Source: Spongospora subterranea
Taxonomy: Eukaryota; Endomyxa; Phytomyxea; Plasmodiophorida; Plasmodiophoridae
NCBI GenBank assembly: GCA_900404475.1
Contig: OUQQ01000304.1
Coordinates: 2,032 to 25,209 of the forward strand
Length of the DNA stretch: 23,178 bases
Reading direction: 5' to 3'
The translations under genes and the position numbers were made by a program. The notes beneath the pieces were generated by a model. That model made no database searches. It was not told the DNA's origin and saw only the letters and a program-made list of their open reading frames with translations. This document shows positions 17,801 through 23,178 of this stretch, in pieces. How positions within the stretch are numbered: the stretch's first letter is position 1; the number at the start of each line of letters is the position of its first letter.

Positions 17801-20758
17801 TGGAAACCAGTCAAGTGAGCTTGCATACCGAATTTTTTATTCCGGTGTTCCTCCAAGCACTTTTCCGGCCCCTCCACAACCGTTTTACGTCCATCCTGTT
17901 GCTGGTTCTGGCGCCGCTTATGATGTATTGAGTCCCACCGGTTGTTGAATATCTGTATGTTCAAAACTGTTGTTTAGGCCAATAGAGGCCATCCTCCTGG
18001 TCGGGCGAATCCGGCTGTTTCAGCTTCGTCTTGGCGTGAGTTTTTCTTGAAATATCCCACAAATTGTTGCTAATGATGTTTAGGCTCAACCCCAGGTTCT
18101 CATGGTCCCGGGGATTCTAAACCCTCAAGTGTTCCTCCACAAAATCGCATGGTACCCCCGAACGTTGCTCGGCGTCAGTCGATGTCTCTTTCTCGTAACC
18201 CGACATCCCCCTCTTCCCGCCATCCCCATCAACCATCGTCGGTTCTTGGTTCCACTAGACCGAATTCGTTACCCCCTGGCATGCGGGATGACCGGACAGG
18301 GTCTCTTCCAAGTCGTCATTTGCTTCCTCAAGGGCAACAAACGACAGAGGATCACAGAAAGTCGGCTCCATCAAATCAACAATTTCGTCCCCCACCGACA
18401 GGAAGATTCGGGCCTCCCGGTCGTGGATCAAACATCGACACCAACATGACGAGCCACAGCCAGCCTCCTTCTCGCATGCGTCCTAGTCCCGATCAGTTCT
18501 CTGCTATCCCGCAATCTCAAGCACCAGTCCGCTCGTCAATTAGTGGCCCTACCCGGCCTGACCCCAGTGGCGCCATGCATGGCCGGTTTTCGCCAGCTCC
18601 GGCTGCAGCATTGCCGCCATCTGGGAATAGGTTTGGCCCGACTCCTACTCAAAGTGGTCCTGTGTTTTCAGGTCGGCCCGATACTTCTCGCATTCCGTCG
18701 CGGTTTCCTCCGTCTCGTTCAATTCCCTCGCACTCTGGGATGCCACAGGGATCAGGACCTGCGCCTCAGAGGCAACCTCCACCAATTCGTCCAACCTCGT
18801 CTATGAGTCCAGGGCCATCAGCCATCCCTCGTCAAATGTCGCATAATGCTCCCCAACGACCAATTTCGACGCCTCATGCTACACGTGGCGCACCACCGTT
18901 CGCAGGTGGTCCACCGCCTTCGACTCAGCCACAAAGTTCATTTTCCTCCGCTTTTCCTTCGGAACCTATCAGGTCACAGCAGCAAATGGCGGGCTTACCT
19001 GGTGGCAGAAATGCCCCTTTGCCAGGTCCACGTGCTATTTTGTCAACTCAAGCTCCGCCATCACGAGGTCGTCTACCACCCAGTGCGCATCCACCGCAAG
19101 GTGTATCACCTAATCAGTTCGGTTTTTCCCCGCAAGGTCCTTCCGCTCCTTCTCGTCCCATCACCAGCGGCCAGCAAGGCTTGATGGCATTTCCAGGCCA
19201 ATTGTCTCAACAGCAGGGAATGCAGCAACAGGGGTCAATGATTCATCCTCAAGGTCCTACCGCGCAACATCAAGGCTTTCCTTCCAACGGGGCAATGACG
19301 GCTCCCGGTGCCATACCGCAGCAGCAGGGCGGACCGAATCAACAATTCGGGTTTCAGCCTTCCGGTACTTCCTACCAGAAGCCTGGCTATCAAGCACAAG
19401 GTGGACCTCCCCTCAATCGACAAGGTCCTCCTCCTGTTCAGCGAGGTCCTTCTCAACAAGTCCCGCTACGTCAGGGTCCGCCACAGCAGATCGTACCCCA
19501 ACGAAACCCTTCTAACGCCCCTGTTGGTTTTCAACAGCAAAGTCACTCGTATCCGCCGCAACATGTCCAAGAGCCGTCAAGGCAAAATTTTCAGCCGCCG
19601 TCCACCAATTCTGGTCATATTCCCCAGCATCCGTCGCAAGCACTTCCGCCTCAGTCGCAGGGAGATTATGCCGGTCAAACCTCCTTTCCTGGACAGTCGC
19701 TTCAGAACCATCCAGCTCGTGGTGCATCGTCCAGTTTTAGTAGACCAAATCCTGCCCCTTTACAAAGGAACTCGCCGCCTGTGGGTGCAGCTCCTTTGAG
19801 TAGCTCAGCTATGCCAGGTCGGTTCCCAGCGCCAGGACAATCGCAGAAGATTATGCCTACTGGTCGTATGGGCGTTTCACCGCCACGATCCGAGCAATCT
19901 CAGATGCAAAGTCCTCAAAGGTCCGCTGCCCCTGCTCATTTTGGACCGACGCCGCCGGTCAACCGTGGTAACCAGCAATTTGGCTCCCAGCACACACAAC
20001 AGGTTTCAAGTCAAGGGCACTCTTATGGCAGCCCTGAGCCGCAGTTTGTACCAGCATCTAACCAGCCTAGCTCATCAGCTTATCAGGGCACGCAAACGGC
20101 CTTTCCCTCATCGATACCAGATACTGCTGATAATTTTAGTTCATTCGAGAATGCATTTTCTTCCTCATCTGACTCTGTTTTCGACGAATCGTTTTCTCAC
20201 AAACCTGTTCGATCATCGCCTGTGACCTTGTCCTCGCCGCCCCACCGATCACCATCACCGTCGCGTCCAGTGGAAGCAACACGTTTTGAGGATGCGCAGG
20301 GCCCTCCCTTTACTGCTAGGTCTAACGTCGTACCTTCTCATTCTAGTGCAAGCCCTCATCATAGCCCCCCTCGATCATCTTCACCAAGGCAGATGTCGCC
20401 ATCGTATCAAACCTCGGGAAGCCATTTGTCACCCAATCCAAATAATGATCTAGTGGGAAATCTAAAAGCAGGTTTAACGGAACTCAGCAATATTTGCCAA
20501 AACTCCGGCGATCAGGACATTCTTCGTTCGATTGCGAGCAAATTCGAATCAGAGCTGTACAATCGGATTCTTGCCGGTTCATTGTCCCCAGGCGCCACAC
20601 AGTCGTTGCAAGCACTGGCCAAGGCTTTACTTGGTCATAACAAAGGTGGTGTCCAACAGGCGAACATTGCTCTGATCACTGATTCATGGGGGGAGGTCAA
20701 AACAATCATCCCCTCAATCAAATCAATCGTCGAAGTTTGTAAAAAAAATTTCGAGTGA
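14888..20758 (+). CDS. SEC31: COPII outer-coat protein Sec31
   Basis: With Sec13, builds the outer cage of ER-to-Golgi COPII vesicles and stimulates Sar1 GTPase. Eighteen exons: 14888-14905, 14962-15132, 15179-15318, 15368-15559, 15596-15824, 15876-15993, 16041-16102, 16158-16287, 16336-16462, 16515-16597, 16656-16817, 16865-16968, 17018-17179, 17229-17397, 17456-17643, 17691-17924, 17978-18035, 18084-20758; 1673 aa. The start exon encodes only MAILKE, then VTTSSTVAWCPLESKK as in other Sec31. The beta-propeller (to about 370) shows LLIWDLKNFSSP, SVWDLRQKRA, EVWDLRYGMAP and RWHPFTPELLAGSTYEGTV. RPCGAIFGFGSRLV precedes the helical ACE1 region (about 400-760: WEFLRILLDGDSRSQLLRRL, VVGDIEGAALLCVQNQRMAD, YAGLLSAQGAMSMALSFL). 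A very long Pro/Gln/Ser-rich region (about 785-1565) would carry the Sar1-contact sequence. The last about 105 residues, NNDLVGNLKAGLTELSNIC onward, are the helical SRA1-like Sec31 C-terminus. Introns are 36-58 nt. Confidence 0.96.
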
Positions 20759-20775
20759 GTCTGCTATTTTGTCTT

Positions 20776-20781
20776 AATAAA
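20776..20781 (+). terminator. Sec31 polyadenylation signal
   Basis: A canonical AATAAA hexamer 18 nt after the Sec31 stop codon. On the opposite strand, an AATAAA overlaps the stop codon of the convergent deacetylase gene (about 20834-20841), so both 3' ends fall in a segment of about 75 bp. Confidence 0.55.
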
Positions 20782-20833
20782 ACATGCAATTGTCTTTGGT
20801 CGTACATCGGGGTATAATTAAAACAGGATTTTT

Positions 20834-22624
20834 TTATTTATTGATTGATCGCTGCCAAGCGAGTTGTCCAGCGATATACGTTTGTAACACATTCAATTCG
20901 TCATCAACAATGATAAAGTCGGCATCGCTCCCCAGGTTCAGGCACCCTTTCCGGGGATGCACATTCAAGAACTTTGCAGCATGCAGTGACGCTGCTTCCA
21001 GGGCCTCTGTTTGAGAGCATACGGTATAATTACGAAATAGCCTGACTCCATCGTCAAACTTCATCACAGATCCTGCCAAACGGTTGGTTCCGGCAATAAC
21101 TGCATGTTTTGTCCCAACTTCGACAGATTGCGTTCCAAGCCTTGTTGGAGTCCCTGGACCGTGCTGGTCACCCATAGCGGAGATTGCATCACTGACAAGG
21201 ATGGCCCCTTCAGGATGTGTGTGATACGCCATCGCAACTGCTGTGGCATGAGTATGGACACCATCGCATATTAAACCTGGATAAACAGGCACACGTCAAG
21301 TTGAAGCTATTTACTTCGAAAAAAAAGCAAGGAAGTGCCAGAAGAAGCAATAACGGCAATGACGTATTTACAACACAACAAACCATAAAATGGTGTTCGA
21401 TATGGACCAGGCGCTAGCGTCCCGATAACGCAACTGATAAATTATCCTCATCAGCTCCCCGTTAGGGTTCCATTGAAGTAGCTTACGGGTTACGATGATG
21501 AAAAGCCCGCATGGCATTGAACCTGTGTTTGGCTTAACAATTTACAGTGATAGTTCCAAGCTTCAGGCGTATAAGGACTGACATATGGGTAACGCACGAC
21601 TATATCATCAAACGAGAAATTAGCCTGTAAATTCATCGGCATATGATTTTGGAAAATATTACCGCGCCAGCATCAATTGCCTCTTTACATTGCTCGATTG
21701 TCGCATTGCTAAAGTTGCAAAAAGGTACCATTTGGTAATGAAATTAGTTGCGCAAAACGAAATTTGTTAAGAAAACAATATTTTTCTAAGAGAAAAACCC
21801 AAGTGATTGGAACCATGTTAATGATGGCAATTTTCAAGGTCCAACCCAATAACTAACCTGTGTCCTATCGCAAACAGAATATGTGGATATCGCTGTCGAG
21901 CGTCATATATGGCCTGTACTGCTCCTGGCAGCTCTGGTGCCAGGGTGATTAACCTCACATTACTGAGGTCGTGACCATAAACTTGTTCCAACGACGCGCA
22001 ACCATTTTCAGGTGTTTTTAAAACGCTGGCGTCGTGGGCGCCCTGTTGTTGAGGATTAATGAATGGACCTAAGTTAGAAATTTCATTGACGAAAAATATA
22101 CACAATTTCAAACCGAACATACCTTCCAGATGATACCCAAGCACTGTCGCTCCTTTCTCGATATCACCATCATAAACAGTCAATCGCCCCAGAATTGAAC
22201 GATACGCCTGTTCAGAGCTGGACACAAGTGTTGGTAAAAAGCTCGTCACTCCGTACTGCAGCAGCGAACGCCCCACACGTTCAACATCCGCATTGGTCAC
22301 ATCTTGATCACTGAAACTGACGCCAGATGCCCCGTTAATCTGAATATCAATAAAACCTGGGGCAACGATCCCGCCACCACAATCGATAACGCTGTCAGCA
22401 TGAAATTGATCTTGGCTCTTCGATGACCACCAACGATGATATTCGTCAATAATCTATGACGCTCAAATGACATGTTAAGAGGCATTTGACAGTTCTCATT
22501 GCGGAGGCTGGACCTTTCCATTCTGCATCCATAATTCCGTCCCGGGTTCATCGATGATCATTCCATCGCGTAAAAGACGAAGATTCACAAGACGTGTCGT
22601 GTGACCCGGGCCTGGTCGAGTCAT
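20834..22624 (-). CDS. N-acetylglucosamine-6-phosphate deacetylase
   Basis: Hydrolyses GlcNAc-6-P to glucosamine-6-P and acetate in amino-sugar breakdown (bacterial NagA, animal AMDHD2). Eight exons: 22624-22514, 22453-22123, 22068-21858, 21708-21663, 21599-21583, 21522-21487, 21433-21384, 21276-20834; 414 aa, the AMDHD2 length. Amidohydrolase landmarks: APGFIDIQINGASGVSFSD (Q-x-N in place of H-x-H, as in single-metal NagA), QYGVTSFLPTLV, the metal-binding Glu in HLEGPF (about 147), His in IGHS (about 217) and in VTHMFNAM (about 238), substrate loop DGVHTH (about 272-277), the catalytic Asp in LVSDAIS (about 297), and a C-terminal LGSDADFIIVDDELNVLQTYI. Four of these motifs cross introns. Exon 5 is a 17-nt microexon supplying SCVTH. 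Two introns (149 and 107 nt) are longer than the local norm. The ATG at 22624 is followed by the expected VNLRLLRDG strand. Likely cytosolic; no signal peptide. Confidence 0.95.
21583..21599 (-). other. 17-nt microexon of the deacetylase gene
   Basis: TCGTGCGTTACCCATAT on the gene strand, between an acceptor ending GATATAG and a donor GTCAGT. With the flanking exons it restores AGASCVTHMFNAM, including a metal-ligand His. No other join in the region gives this family-invariant THxFNAM motif. Confidence 0.85.
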
Positions 22625-22846
22625 GACGAGAGTAGACACAAACTAGAAAGCTGTGAAGTCAGATGGAAGCGACGACAATGCTCTTGAAATAATCGTCCAA
22701 CTCAGGGCCGTCGGCGAATCAATAACAGCGAACACAACGAGAGACTTCACTGATATAACTTGTGAATAGTGTTAATACAGATCACGTTAAAATACAGGGA
22801 CGTTGATTGACTGAGAAACAGGCCACGCAGCAAGTGATGTAGTGGC

Positions 22847-22917
22847 CGATTCATAAGCAGGCCACGCTTAAGTCGTCGGGCCACGCTTAAGTCGTCGATT
22901 CATAAGCAGGCCACGCT
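22847..22917. repeat. Nested direct repeats with GGCCACGCT core
   Basis: A perfect 19-bp tandem duplication, GGCCACGCTTAAGTCGTCG, at 22860-22878 and 22879-22897. A 22-bp direct repeat containing GATTCATAAGCAGGCCACG lies at 22847-22868 and 22896-22917. Further partial copies (AGGCCAC) are seen near 22819 and 22922. Confidence 0.85.
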
Positions 22918-23060
22918 AAGCAGGCCACCCTTGAGACGACCACAGCAGTCAGCACAGTGTAGTCGCACACCGGTGTACACACTCAGCGTTACTGCGTTAC
23001 AGCTGTTGGAGTGGGCCATACCGTAGACTCGTTTATAATTGCTCTTCTTATATTACTGTA

Positions 23061-23143
23061 ATTGATAATCTCTTATAATTGATTGCCCGGTCGTCCACCG
23101 ACTCCGTTCTATGGGTTATAATTGATATTCTCTTATACTTGAT
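23061..23143. repeat. AT-rich 23-bp repeat pair, 60 bp apart
   Basis: Copies at 23061-23083 and 23121-23143 share the pattern ATTGATAWTCTCTTATAMTTGAT with two mismatches. The TTATAATTG core also occurs at about 23032-23040 and 23116-23124. No function is evident; it could be promoter or replication-related AT-rich DNA, or simple duplication. Confidence 0.7.
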
Positions 23144-23178
23144 AATTGATACCTTTGCCGGAACCGATCATTTATAAC

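Larger units (their letters stand above)
22625..23178. other. Upstream region of the deacetylase gene, repeat-rich, no gene seen
   Basis: About 0.55 kb to the window edge. It holds a cluster of GGCCACGCT-type direct repeats (22847-22917) and an AT-rich pair of 23-bp copies (23061-23083, 23121-23143). I see no exon on either strand. Confidence 0.6.

Noticed and set aside
20784..21014. Plus-strand open frame downstream of Sec31
   Set aside because: It is antisense to the last exon of the GlcNAc-6-P deacetylase.
1..23178. A new defence system, gene cluster or mobile element
   Set aside because: Every well-supported gene is an ordinary eukaryotic housekeeping gene, and no transposase, integrase, terminal repeats or cassette-like clustering was found; the orphan secreted-protein candidate is the only unexplained gene.

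Overview
The window looks like nuclear DNA of a gene-dense unicellular eukaryote with many very short introns. I could join exons for nine protein genes from homology, reading phase and GT...AG borders. Their introns are mostly 46-67 nt (extremes about 36 and 150 nt), often with a CTAAY or CTGAC-like branch motif just before the acceptor. The ribosomal protein eL24 (start MVIKTETC, WTMAWRRLNKK core) and the Alba protein look most like SAR-type protists (stramenopiles, alveolates, Rhizaria) to me. A plasmodiophorid-like or oomycete-like organism would fit the intron size and middling GC, but this placement is an inference from memory of the families, not a computed one.

Layout, left to right. 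Five genes lie on the minus strand: an acidic, RGG-rich protein with a zinc ribbon and a C-terminal CCCH finger (348-1034); an Alba-family RNA/DNA-binding protein with an RGG tail, 5 exons (1652-2663); an Eps15/Pan1-like endocytic scaffold with two EH domains, a Gln/Met/Pro-rich linker, a coiled coil and a C-terminal NPF motif, 11 exons (3198-6500); malate synthase of the glyoxylate cycle, 7 exons (7378-9396); and a mitochondrial carrier of the uncoupling-protein/dicarboxylate type, 7 exons (9777-11106).

The strand then switches. On the plus strand come a tentative orphan gene for a small secreted protein (11683-12532), a NAT8-like GNAT acetyltransferase (12910-13548), ribosomal protein eL24 (13841-14362) and the COPII coat protein Sec31, 18 exons (14888-20758). 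Sec31 converges, 3' end to 3' end with about 75 bp between stop codons, on a minus-strand N-acetylglucosamine-6-phosphate deacetylase, 8 exons (20834-22624). The right edge (22625-23178) is noncoding with short direct repeats.

Functionally these are mostly housekeeping genes: RNA binding and translation (CCCH protein, Alba, eL24), membrane traffic (EH scaffold, Sec31), and carbon and amino-sugar metabolism (malate synthase, carrier, GlcNAc-6-P deacetylase). I see no tRNA, rRNA, CRISPR array, transposase or viral gene. The items most worth a second look are the uncharacterised secreted-protein candidate at 11683-12532, a 17-nt microexon in the deacetylase, a stop-free 63-nt intron exactly in the acetyl-CoA loop of the acetyltransferase, and the zinc-ribbon plus CCCH architecture of the first gene.
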